In this document: in pieces, positions 1-7,047 of the stretch
Position numbering within the stretch: the stretch's first letter is position 1
Layout: each line of letters opens with the position of its first letter
DNA from: Chthonomonas sp. UBA1950
GTDB lineage: Bacteria; Armatimonadota; Fimbriimonadia; Fimbriimonadales; Fimbriimonadaceae
Assembly (NCBI GenBank): GCA_002336105.1
Contig: DDEQ01000020.1
Span: 50,972 to 114,971, forward strand
DNA length: 64,000 nucleotides
Reading direction: 5' to 3'
Position numbers and translations under genes: made by a program
Notes under the pieces: model-generated
Databases searched by the model: none
Told to the model about the DNA's origin: nothing
Seen by the model: only the letters and a program-made list of their open reading frames with translations

Positions 1-1078
1 GAAAGAGCTCGCCGAACTTAGAAAGACCGGTTCCGTCAGGCATTGCAGCAGTGATAGCCACAATCTTCTCGTCTGAGTGGGCACATTCAACCACTGTTTC
101 ACCAAATGCCTGCGTGTAGGTCGGAAGAGTGGCTGCCCTTTTCATTTCATGCGACTCAAGGTCAAACGGGATGACCCCGTGCCATTTCGTTGAGTCAGCT
201 TCAGCGACATCGTAGCCTTTGCCTTTGACTGTGATCGCATGAACAAAAACTGGGCCTGCAAGAGTTCTGACATTTCGGAAAACGTCAAGCAAAGTGGGCA
301 AGTCATGCCCGTCAATGGGGCCGATATATTCCCAGCCGATCTCCTCGAAAATTGTTCCAGTATCTTCAGGCGCAAGGTAGTGAGTGATTCCGTGTCGAAG
401 TCCTGCTGCGACTTTTGGAAATGGGCCGGGCACACGTTCGATCGCGCTTTTTGCACGATGGGCAATTTGTTGTAGCCATGGACGAGATCTCAGCTTGGCT
501 AAGTAATTCGTTAGGGCGCCAACATTCGGCGAAATCGACATTCTGTTGTCGTTGAGAACAACTGAAAGATTCGTTCGGAGTTCACCAGCATGGTTCAGAG
601 CTTCCCAGCTCATGCCGCTGGCAATAGCGGCGTCACCGGCAACAGCAACCACGCGTTCCTTGGTTCCAAGTTGATCCCTGGCAACGGCTAACCCAAGAGC
701 TGCTGAAATCGCTGTCCCAGCATGGCCCGCTCCAAACACATCGTTCTCATTTTCGTCCCTTTTGAGGAATCCACTCAAGCCCCCGTGTTTTCGAAGGGTG
801 GGAAATCTGTCGAGACGTCCGGTCAACAGTTTGTGAGGATAGGCCTGGTGGCCAGTATCCCAGACTACTTTATCTGGCGGGATGTTGAATGTTGCATACA
901 TGGCTACCGTAAGCTCGACTGTACCGAGGTTACTACTGAGGTGCCCACCGGTCCGACTGACGTGCTCCAGTATTGCTCTTCGCACCTCTTCTGCCACTTC
1001 TTGAAGTTCTTTATCCGAAAGTCGAAGCAGGTCAGAAGGTTGAACGATCTTGGATAGGTGCTTAAACGCAAAGTCCAT
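1..1078 (-). CDS. dxs: 1-deoxy-D-xylulose-5-phosphate synthase, 5' part (cut by window edge)
   Basis: Condenses pyruvate and glyceraldehyde 3-phosphate to DXP, the first step of the MEP isoprenoid pathway, using thiamine diphosphate in the cytoplasm. The reverse strand reads an unbroken frame of 359 codons from ATG 1078 to the edge. It begins MDFAFKHLSKIVQPSDLLRL and contains the family signatures SRTGGHLSSNLGTVELT (about residues 41-57), WDTGHQAYPHK (73-83), the ThDP motif with GDA at 148-150 and N176, and EEIGWEYIGPIDGHD. GDA in place of the usual GDG is a variant seen in other Dxs proteins, so the enzyme is probably active. The transketolase C-terminal half lies outside the window. It is divergent from a response regulator, and an inverted repeat lies between them. 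Confidence 0.95.
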   Translation of the reverse strand, partial: MDFAFKHLSKIVQPSDLLRLSDKELQEVAEEVRRAILEHVSRTGGHLSSNLGTVELTVAMYATFNIPPDKVVWDTGHQAYPHKLLTGRLDRFPTLRKHGGLSGFLKRDENENDVFGAGHAGTAISAALGLAVARDQLGTKERVVAVAGDAAIASGMSWEALNHAGELRTNLSVVLNDNRMSISPNVGALTNYLAKLRSRPWLQQIAHRAKSAIERVPGPFPKVAAGLRHGITHYLAPEDTGTIFEEIGWEYIGPIDGHDLPTLLDVFRNVRTLAGPVFVHAITVKGKGYDVAEADSTKWHGVIPFDLESHEMKRAATLPTYTQAFGETVVECAHSDEKIVAITAAMPDGTGLSKFGELF

Positions 1079-1136
1079 ATTGCCTCTAATGCTTGATACG
1101 GCGCAACCAACGGCTGAGTCGTCAAGTTCCTATTAT

Positions 1137-1154
1137 CATATGATCCCTCATATG
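1137..1154. promoter_or_regulatory. Inverted repeat in the dxs / response-regulator divergent region
   Basis: CATATGA and TCATATG form perfect 7-bp arms separated by TCCC. The repeat sits 59 bp upstream of dxs and 55 bp upstream of the response regulator, the only intergenic space between them. The position suits an operator for one or both promoters. No regulator can be assigned. Confidence 0.4.
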
Positions 1155-1208
1155 CTAAAACAAATCCTGGACCCTTGACCCATCAAGTAGGTCCGGAGCA
1201 CAAAATTG

Positions 1209-1640
1209 ATGGCACTGGAACCCAAGAACGTCTTGTTGGTTGAGGATAACGCTGAAGACGAGCGCCTTACCCTGCGAGCGATGAGCCAATGCGACGTCCC
1301 GAACGTAATCGAGGTTACGCGGGATGGTGCAGAGGCAATTGATTATCTTTTTAGTGAGGCGGTTATCAACCGTCCACCTGACTTGGTCTTGCTAGACCTA
1401 AAGCTGCCGAAACTCAACGGATTAGAAGTTCTTGAAAAGATTCGTTCGGACGAGCGAACAAAGAACCTTCCTGTCGTTATCTTAACTTCGAGCGATGAGG
1501 ACATCGACATCCGTCGCGGCTATGAACTTGGTGTGAATAGCTATGTTCTCAAGCCAGTCGATTTCAATGAGTTTATTGATGCAGTTAAGCAATTGGGCCT
1601 TTACTGGCTCTCGATGAACCGATTCCAATTGCAGCGATAG
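1209..1640 (+). CDS. Single-domain response regulator (Rcp1-like receiver)
   Basis: A stand-alone CheY-type receiver of 143 residues, with no output domain, that would be phosphorylated by a histidine kinase not present here. Visible key residues are the acidic pocket VEDN (D13), the phosphoacceptor D63 in LVLLDLKLPKLNG, T93 in VVILTSSDED and K115 in YVLKPVDF. The extended loop DVPNVIEVTRDGAEAIDYLF is typical of the Rcp1 group that partners phytochrome-like or hybrid kinases. An in-frame TTG lies just upstream at 1206. ATG 1209 is preferred, with GGAG at 1195-1198 as ribosome binding site. The specific signal is unknown. Confidence 0.9.
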   Translation: MALEPKNVLLVEDNAEDERLTLRAMSQCDVPNVIEVTRDGAEAIDYLFSEAVINRPPDLVLLDLKLPKLNGLEVLEKIRSDERTKNLPVVILTSSDEDIDIRRGYELGVNSYVLKPVDFNEFIDAVKQLGLYWLSMNRFQLQR

Positions 1641-1647
1641 TGCCAAT

Positions 1648-1691
1648 TTATTGGCCCGCAAGAAACTTAAGACGTATTTGTGGGCCAATAA
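1648..1691 (+). terminator. Long hairpin after the response regulator, upstream of rpsO
   Basis: TTATTGGCCC (1648-1657) pairs perfectly with GGGCCAATAA (1682-1691). Pairing continues inward through GCAA/TTGT with one G-T wobble, giving about 14 bp. The hairpin follows the regulator stop at 1640 by 7 nt but has no T-run behind it. It could therefore be a weak or factor-dependent terminator, or a structured part of the rpsO leader. Confidence 0.5.
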
Positions 1692-1860
1692 GATGCACAA
1701 ACCCCTGCAGACATTGTTCGAATAGGGTATATTTTTATGTTGAGGCTTTTAGTGTTGCGTTCGCCGTTGACTGGAGCATCTTTAGAGATGTTGCATTGAG
1801 CGGCAAACGAGACCCGAGCCGAACAAGAAAGAATTTTAACGAGGCAAAGAAACTTCAAGC

Positions 1861-2142
1861 ATGCCGCTGAATCCTGAAATTAAGCAAAGCCAAATCGAGA
1901 CCTATCGCACCGCCGACGGGGATACTGGTTCGACCGAGGTGCAAATCGCGATTTTACAGGCTCGTATCCTGCAAATCACTGACCACCTTCGCACCCACAA
2001 GAAGGACTTCCACTCAAGACGTGGTCTTCTCCTTCTCGTCGGAAAGCGACGTCGTCTCGAAGGTTATCTGCGAAACAAAGACATCGCCAAGTACCGAGAA
2101 CTGATCAAGCAGCTTGGTATCCGCGAAGTCAAACCTCGCTAA
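1861..2142 (+). CDS. rpsO: 30S ribosomal protein S15
   Basis: Primary 16S rRNA-binding protein of the 30S platform, 93 residues against about 89 usually. The conserved core is present: DTGSTEVQIAILQARI (about residues 21-36), HKKDFHSRRGLLLLVGKRRR and LRNKDIAKYRELIKQLGIR. The start ATG at 1861 gives the expected N-terminus. A roughly 220-bp leader with a long hairpin precedes it, and a strong intrinsic terminator follows. In many bacteria rpsO is autoregulated by S15 binding its leader, but no conserved S15-binding fold was identified here. Confidence 0.97.
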   Translation: MPLNPEIKQSQIETYRTADGDTGSTEVQIAILQARILQITDHLRTHKKDFHSRRGLLLLVGKRRRLEGYLRNKDIAKYRELIKQLGIREVKPR

Positions 2143-2162
2143 GCTAAATCGTTTTCAACTCA

Positions 2163-2204
2163 AGAAGGGGTTGCTCAATATGGGCAACCCCTTCTCGCTT
2201 TTTT
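2163..2204 (+). terminator. Intrinsic terminator of rpsO
   Basis: AGAAGGGGTTGC (2163-2174) and GCAACCCCTTCT (2184-2195) form a perfect 12-bp stem, followed by CGC and a run of six T. Confidence 0.9.
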
Positions 2205-2275
2205 GGTTGGATGGAGGCGCGGAAGAGGTGCCCGACTGGGTCATCGCCTCGTCGCGGTGACCCAGCTTGTCTGGA

Positions 2276-4375
2276 TTACTCGAAAGAGATGTCCAGAATT
2301 TGCGGACTGCTTTTCTGAGGGAATTGCAGCCAAAGGAGTTTCAGTTTTTCGTCGTATCTCTTGATGGCAAGAGCTTTGCCATCTAACGTTGCTGACTTCG
2401 GCTTGCCAGGCGTTCGAAGTAGCAGGATGGATTGAGTGTCGGCTTGCCCCTCAATCGTCCCTTTCCAACTCGTTTTAGACGAACTCTTCGTTACGACATT
2501 CCCTGCCGCGGCGACGATTTGCTGCTTGTACTTGGACAGGTCGACTAAGAAATGAAGAGCATTTGGTGTCAGCTCGATAGTTTTTTGTATGGAAAGCGCT
2601 GGATCGAAAAGGTCCACGAATGAGCCCGTTAGAGTCTGACGTGGCGCGTCAGTTTCATCCATTCCGGCTGCAATAACATAGGGCCCGCGCTTGAGAACCA
2701 AAGCAGATGATTCCTTCCAGTTGAAGTTCTTAGCAACTTGCCGAACTTTACTGGTGAGAACGACATCTCCATTTGCTTGGTGAGAAAGGTCTTTACTTGG
2801 CGAAAGTTTCAGCCAGACAACTTTTCCTTTTCCGGCTGGATTGACTTCATCGAGAGGATTCGGGCTTAGGCCGAGAAGGGAGAAGAGATGCTCGCGTGGG
2901 TTCTTGAAGGTGAGTCCGTTCGAATTCCACCATTCGCGGACACCATTAAAGGGATCTTTGTCGTTATCAACAAAGATCAGTGTGCCGCCATCTTTCACCC
3001 ATTTCGCTAAATGCGTGTGCACCTCTGCCGACAGCGGCTTCATTCCTTCATAGGTCATGAGTAAGACCTTCAGTCCATCGAGGTACCCAGAAAGTCCAAC
3101 GTTTTCTAGTTGCACCGGCTGGATCGGCATACCCCGTTTCACAAACGGCATCGCCAGACCATAGATGTGACCAAAATCGGGATCGCTTCGGCTGGGATTG
3201 TCGCGCTGGAACATCAAGCTATCGCTGATAACGAGTCCAATGCCGTGAGAGCCGCTATCCCATTTCACTGCCGCTTGCTTCATGTCCTTGAGTGAGTTGA
3301 TCACGACTTGAAGTTCAGTTGCGTAAGCGTCGGGGATAAGAACGCGGGTTTTCGGGTCAGCTTCAGACGGATATTTGTCTTGATAGATTCGTTCCGGCCA
3401 AGGCATGACTTCGTACTGCGCTACGTCTGGTTGTAGCAGCGAGGCGACCAGAGTTGCGTGGTAATTCCGACGATAATCCCCCCAATCATGGTCTGGATTA
3501 TCTTCAATCGGATCAGCGAGATACCAAACCCCTCGTCCCGTTGAACGAACGAGGTTTTGCATCGAACCGTATTCGAGGAACGCAGTTTCGAACGTTCTTT
3601 CCTTGCGAACCCCTTTATAGAAGTTCGAAGTTCTTGCTGTACCTGTCCAGACCTGAGCGATATAGCCGTCGCACCCTTTGAGCATGGCGAGACTTTGTTG
3701 TGGGCTGACTATTCCCCAATGGGCGTAGTTCAACAGGCTATGCGTTGGCACATAGCAACGAACATGGGTGCCTTTTTCTTTGTTGTATTCCTGGACCGAG
3801 TTGAACACCTGTTGAAGAGCTCTTCGATAGAGGTAGTACATCAGCTTCGCTGTTCGCCAGCGGGCGTCGGGTGAACTTGCTGGGTCTCGCCACTCTTCGT
3901 TGTAATACTCTTTCCACTCTTTCTTGAAGCCTCCACCATATCCGCCCCAAGACCAAAATTCGGGTTCTTCTAGATGGACCGCCTCGACACCCACATCGAG
4001 TGCTCGTCGAACGCCTTCAGCAAGGTACTTTCCATAGTTCTTGCCTGGTGACATGTAGTAAACATCGCCGCCGTGTCCAATCTTCTCACCATTTGCGCGG
4101 GTTTGCGCTTCATCTTCGTGGTTGATACCGTCCCAGCGACCGAAATAGTAGTCTTGGTATTCCCCCCAAGCCACACCGGTCATGAGGTGGACTTTGTAGC
4201 CTTTGTTGCGCCAGGCTTTCACCCGATCGGGCATCGACTTGTCAAAACCATAAACAATCGCGACGTCGGCGCGAATGTTGAGTCGGTCTTTGTATGTGCT
4301 GCCTGTTTGAAAAATGGTTCGTTCTTGTGCAGATTGCTGCATAAGCATCGCTGCCGCTACGGCTGTGAAAATCAT
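2276..4375 (-). CDS. Secreted glycosidase-like protein, family unassigned
   Basis: A 699-residue exported protein. ATG 4375 is chosen because GGAGG lies 9 nt upstream and it begins a signal peptide (MIFTAVAAAMLMQQSAQ). An in-frame GTG at 4396 lacks these. The N-terminal half looks like a TIM-barrel glycoside hydrolase: VAIVYGFDKSMPDRVKAWRNKG, the acidic patch VEAVHLEEPEFWSWGG (E136, E137 and E139 are candidate catalytic acids) and YIAQVWTGTAR. The middle resembles the GH42-type trimerisation fold (LKVLLMTYEGMKPLSAEV, then WVKDGGTLIFVDND). The C-terminal part is beta-rich. It ends glycan locus 1, downstream of the pseudopilin and lipoprotein but behind a terminator. Substrate is unknown. Confidence 0.75.
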   Translation of the reverse strand: MIFTAVAAAMLMQQSAQERTIFQTGSTYKDRLNIRADVAIVYGFDKSMPDRVKAWRNKGYKVHLMTGVAWGEYQDYYFGRWDGINHEDEAQTRANGEKIGHGGDVYYMSPGKNYGKYLAEGVRRALDVGVEAVHLEEPEFWSWGGYGGGFKKEWKEYYNEEWRDPASSPDARWRTAKLMYYLYRRALQQVFNSVQEYNKEKGTHVRCYVPTHSLLNYAHWGIVSPQQSLAMLKGCDGYIAQVWTGTARTSNFYKGVRKERTFETAFLEYGSMQNLVRSTGRGVWYLADPIEDNPDHDWGDYRRNYHATLVASLLQPDVAQYEVMPWPERIYQDKYPSEADPKTRVLIPDAYATELQVVINSLKDMKQAAVKWDSGSHGIGLVISDSLMFQRDNPSRSDPDFGHIYGLAMPFVKRGMPIQPVQLENVGLSGYLDGLKVLLMTYEGMKPLSAEVHTHLAKWVKDGGTLIFVDNDKDPFNGVREWWNSNGLTFKNPREHLFSLLGLSPNPLDEVNPAGKGKVVWLKLSPSKDLSHQANGDVVLTSKVRQVAKNFNWKESSALVLKRGPYVIAAGMDETDAPRQTLTGSFVDLFDPALSIQKTIELTPNALHFLVDLSKYKQQIVAAAGNVVTKSSSKTSWKGTIEGQADTQSILLLRTPGKPKSATLDGKALAIKRYDEKLKLLWLQFPQKSSPQILDISFE

Positions 4376-4420
4376 TCCTTCTTGCCTCCAAGGCACAGTC
4401 TATAACTTCTAGAATGCGAT

Positions 4421-4452
4421 AAAAGAGGCGTAAGATTTATCAACCTTACGCC
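4421..4452 (-). terminator. Intrinsic terminator after lipoprotein gene of locus 1
   Basis: On the minus strand GGCGTAAG and CTTACGCC (plus-strand 4445-4452 and 4427-4434) form an 8-bp stem followed by TCTTTT. It separates the pseudopilin-lipoprotein pair from the glycosidase-like gene, so the latter may need read-through or its own promoter. Confidence 0.7.
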
Positions 4453-4462
4453 CTTGGTTTGC

Positions 4463-4651
4463 CTATTTGCCCGACGCGCCAGGCATCGAGTGCATTGACG
4501 ATTTCTCTAACAAGGCTTTGTCTTGTTCCGGAGTGTTTTGCTTTACTTGCGGATATTTCGCCGCCTCGATTTCTTCGGGAGTTTTTTGGGCGCATCCCCC
4601 CACCACTACGAAAGTAGCGATGAGGAGCATAAACCCGATGAGCAATCTCAT
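4463..4651 (-). CDS. Small lipoprotein partnered with pseudopilin (locus 1)
   Basis: A 62-residue protein beginning MRLLIGFMLLIATFVVVGGC, a signal peptide ending in a lipobox with C20 as the lipidated residue. The tail is short, hydrophilic and probably disordered (QKTPEEIEAAKYPQVKQNTP). The start ATG at 4651 overlaps the pseudopilin stop (ATGA), so translation is coupled. Two other pseudopilin genes in the window (18157 and 46217) are also followed directly by a small lipoprotein. The tails share no clear sequence, so the pairing rather than the sequence is what is conserved. Function unknown. Confidence 0.85.
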   Translation of the reverse strand: MRLLIGFMLLIATFVVVGGCAQKTPEEIEAAKYPQVKQNTPEQDKALLEKSSMHSMPGASGK

Positions 4652-5538
4652 GGAACGAACACCGTGGATGTCTTTTGGATCTTGAACATGGAGAAGTCGT
4701 TCCGTCGAACCTGACCCCATCCCAGAACTCTTGCGCTGCCGTCAGCCATGGCGTAACAGGCTCGGCCACTGTAACCCTGTGTAGGAGCGAAGTGCGTGCT
4801 GTAGGTGTAAGCGTCGCAGTTGTCACCGCCAGAAGGCAGGCGATCTCCAGGAGCTCCGCTGAGTGGAACTCGTCCAGCAAGTTTCCAAGCGTTGCATCCG
4901 AACAAGATTGGGTCTGAAACTGCGCCAACACGACCTGCCTCTCCATTTGGTGGCCATAGCTCAGCAAAGGCGATCGTATTCGATGGGTCACTGAACTCGG
5001 TCATGCTTCTGATGGGGAAGCCGCCCGTAATGTCCCACCAAGATGGCGTGACGCCAGTGTTTCTGTCGAGCCAACCACCAGCTTCAACGGTGTCGATGTG
5101 GCTGGTCATTTGGAAGGATCTTCGAATGAAGCGATTTCTGTACGAACCGTCCCAGAGGCAGTCATCGCTGGTCCATGGGTCGTTTAGTCCATGTGTGTCC
5201 ATGGGGACCGACCAAGCCTCAGCGCTCTTCATATAAGGCATCAGCATCATGTCATAAGGCTTGATGTGATAGAAGCAAGTACCGTTTTCTTGTTTTGCTC
5301 CTGGGTTGTTAATACCTGGTTCGTTGTAGATGGCACAAGGAACGTACTTATCATCAAAATCTCCCGCATACATGTGGGCGGCGAGAGCAATTTGCTTTGC
5401 TCCGCTGAGCGCAACTGTCTTTTTGGCAGCTACTTTAGCCTGTGCGAATACGGGAAATAAAATTGCAGCAAGGATCGCAATGATTGCGATTACGACGAGA
5501 AGCTCGATTAGGGTGAATCCCTGTCTTCTTTGACTCAT
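4648..5538 (-). CDS. Type-IV-prepilin-like protein (DUF1559 / H-X9-DG type), locus 1
   Basis: A 296-residue pseudopilin. ATG 5538 is chosen over GTG 5562 because GGAG lies 7 nt upstream. The leader MSQRRQG precedes the prepilin-peptidase site G/FTLIELLVV and the long hydrophobic helix. The soluble part has the family's AKQIALAAHMYAGDFDDKYVP segment, a large insert, and a C-terminal ACYAMADGSARVLGWG corresponding to the H-X9-DG-type tail. It would be processed by a prepilin peptidase and assembled in or on the membrane. Bacteria of this type carry many such genes, and their role is not established. It is co-transcribed with the overlapping lipoprotein gene and divergent from a GntR/LacI-type regulator. 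Confidence 0.92.
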   Translation of the reverse strand: MSQRRQGFTLIELLVVIAIIAILAAILFPVFAQAKVAAKKTVALSGAKQIALAAHMYAGDFDDKYVPCAIYNEPGINNPGAKQENGTCFYHIKPYDMMLMPYMKSAEAWSVPMDTHGLNDPWTSDDCLWDGSYRNRFIRRSFQMTSHIDTVEAGGWLDRNTGVTPSWWDITGGFPIRSMTEFSDPSNTIAFAELWPPNGEAGRVGAVSDPILFGCNAWKLAGRVPLSGAPGDRLPSGGDNCDAYTYSTHFAPTQGYSGRACYAMADGSARVLGWGQVRRNDFSMFKIQKTSTVFVP

Positions 5539-5641
5539 ATCACGGCTCCGACTAAATTGCACGAATACCGCCGGTGAAAACCTCAGCGCAGCGTCTGCCC
5601 GCCTTTGGGTTTTCCGCCAACGCGGATGTCTGCGAAGCCAC

Positions 5642-5757
5642 TATACCACGGATATACCAAAATGCCAAGATTTTTGAAAATCAATTAGACCAGCATGTAT
5701 ACCAATATTGTAAACCAGAACAGATTGTTAGGCGTGATTTAGCAATTCTGGTATACA
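5642..5757. promoter_or_regulatory. TATACCA repeat array between pseudopilin and regulator
   Basis: The 234-bp divergent intergenic region holds TATACCA at 5642-5648, 5653-5659 and 5698-5704. The inverted copy is TGGTATA at 5749-5755. The last two extend to TGTATACCA (5696-5704) and TGGTATACA (5749-5757), exact reverse complements. They lie directly before the regulator start at 5773 and upstream of the pseudopilin start at 5538. This is the expected arrangement for an autoregulated divergent operator. Confidence 0.6.
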
Positions 5758-5772
5758 CTTTCGTTGGTTCAC

Positions 5773-6867
5773 ATGGTTCAGGGGCGTGCCGAGCATCGAT
5801 ATGAGGAAATAGCCAAGAATCTCTTGCAAGAGATTCGATTAGGTGAATATCGGATCAATGGGAAGTTGCCGTCTGAGCGTGTTCTGGTCGAGCGTTTTGG
5901 CGTTCAACGTAACACGATTCGTCGGGCGCTCAAGCTACTCGAAGACAAGGGGCAGATTGTCATTGAAGGGAAGCGCGGCTCATTTGTTAAGTCTTTAACG
6001 GATGCGCCTGCACGAAACACTCTACTGCTTAGTCTTCATGGAGAGTCTTCTCCTGAGCTTGCCGGCCTCTATGACGGGTTTTCGAGAGTAGTCCTATCGG
6101 CGGGCCTGAACGTGAGGCGATACGACACTATGCCAGCATCAGGCGCTGCCCTAGATCCGATCCCAAAGATAGAGGAAATCGAACCAGATGTTGCTGGTAT
6201 AGCTCTGTGGCCACAAAACCCGACGGACGAACATGCTGTCAACAAGCTGAACGACCTGCTTCCACTGGTGTTGGTTGACCGGCGTGTCCACGGAGTTGTT
6301 GCCGATTGCGTTCGCTTTGACGACGTTAGTGGGGGGGGGATGGTCACTGAGCACCTGATCGCTCAGGGGCACAAGCGCATTGCTTTTCTAGCTGACGAAG
6401 TGTTTGCCGAGACTGTTCAACATAGGTGGCAGGGCTATGCTGCTGCGCATGAGCAACATAACATTGAGTTCTTTCCGTCGTTGAGCTTGTTCGTGTATGG
6501 AATCAACGAACCCTATTTTGCTTCTTATATGAGAGAAGTTCTGGGTCGCGGAGAAGCTGCGCCAACGGCGATTGTTTGCTCGAATGATATCGTCGCCTTT
6601 GCTCTAATGCGCTTTTTGCATGATGAAGGCATTGCTGTTCCAAGCCAAGTTGCTGTTACGGGTTATGGCAACTTGATGCCAGATTTTACGGAAGCAATGG
6701 GCCTAACTAGCGTTTCACAGTCTTTTTATCAAATGGGAATGGCTGCCGCAAATCTGCTTGTTGAGAGGGTCAATGAAGGGTCTGCTGCCAGGGCGAGAAA
6801 ACGCAAGGATGTGCGAATTCCAGTAAGTCTTTCCCCAAATCCGTCGAGTCGGCTTCTTCGGATATAG
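5773..6867 (+). CDS. GntR-type regulator with LacI-like sugar-sensing domain (locus 1)
   Basis: A 364-residue transcription factor of the AraR-like architecture. A GntR winged helix (about residues 8-72, IRLGEYRINGKLPSERVLVERFGVQRNTIRRAL) is joined to a periplasmic-binding-protein-type effector domain. Signs of the latter are LVLVDRRV, MVTEHLIAQGHKRIAFLAD, AIVCSNDIVAFALMRFL and VAVTGYGN. ATG 5773 is preferred to TTG 5764, although neither has a clear ribosome binding site. It probably binds a sugar and controls the divergent pseudopilin operon through the TATACCA repeats. A run of nine G at 6331-6339 encodes the conserved GGG of the effector domain and could slip during replication. Confidence 0.92.
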   Translation: MVQGRAEHRYEEIAKNLLQEIRLGEYRINGKLPSERVLVERFGVQRNTIRRALKLLEDKGQIVIEGKRGSFVKSLTDAPARNTLLLSLHGESSPELAGLYDGFSRVVLSAGLNVRRYDTMPASGAALDPIPKIEEIEPDVAGIALWPQNPTDEHAVNKLNDLLPLVLVDRRVHGVVADCVRFDDVSGGGMVTEHLIAQGHKRIAFLADEVFAETVQHRWQGYAAAHEQHNIEFFPSLSLFVYGINEPYFASYMREVLGRGEAAPTAIVCSNDIVAFALMRFLHDEGIAVPSQVAVTGYGNLMPDFTEAMGLTSVSQSFYQMGMAAANLLVERVNEGSAARARKRKDVRIPVSLSPNPSSRLLRI

Positions 6868-7007
6868 CGAAATTGCGGTAATTGGGTAATCTTTTGGGGA
6901 TTCTATCCAGTGCTTAGTTTGCTTGCTAACCGTTGAATCGAGGGCCCTCCTTAAAAACCGGACCTTCAATTGAGCGGTTGACAGTAGCTGAGTTCTGATT
7001 GGAGCTC

Positions 7008-7034
7008 TCAGGGTGAAGGACACCCTGAAAGGAG
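7008..7034 (+). promoter_or_regulatory. pnp: Hairpin immediately upstream of the pnp ribosome binding site
   Basis: TCAGGGTG (7008-7015) and CACCCTGA (7021-7028) form a perfect 8-bp stem with loop AAGGA. AAGGAG follows within 2 nt, and ATG 7048 lies 13 nt after GGAG. In E. coli the pnp leader is a structured target of RNase III and PNPase autoregulation. A similar role here is inference. Confidence 0.5.
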
Positions 7035-7047
7035 TACGTCAACAAAT

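Noticed and set aside
148..465. 107-residue minus-strand frame inside dxs
   Set aside because: Wrong frame relative to the continuous Dxs reading; it is a shadow.
6978..6983. TTGACA as a -35 element for pnp
   Set aside because: No acceptable -10 sequence at the expected distance.
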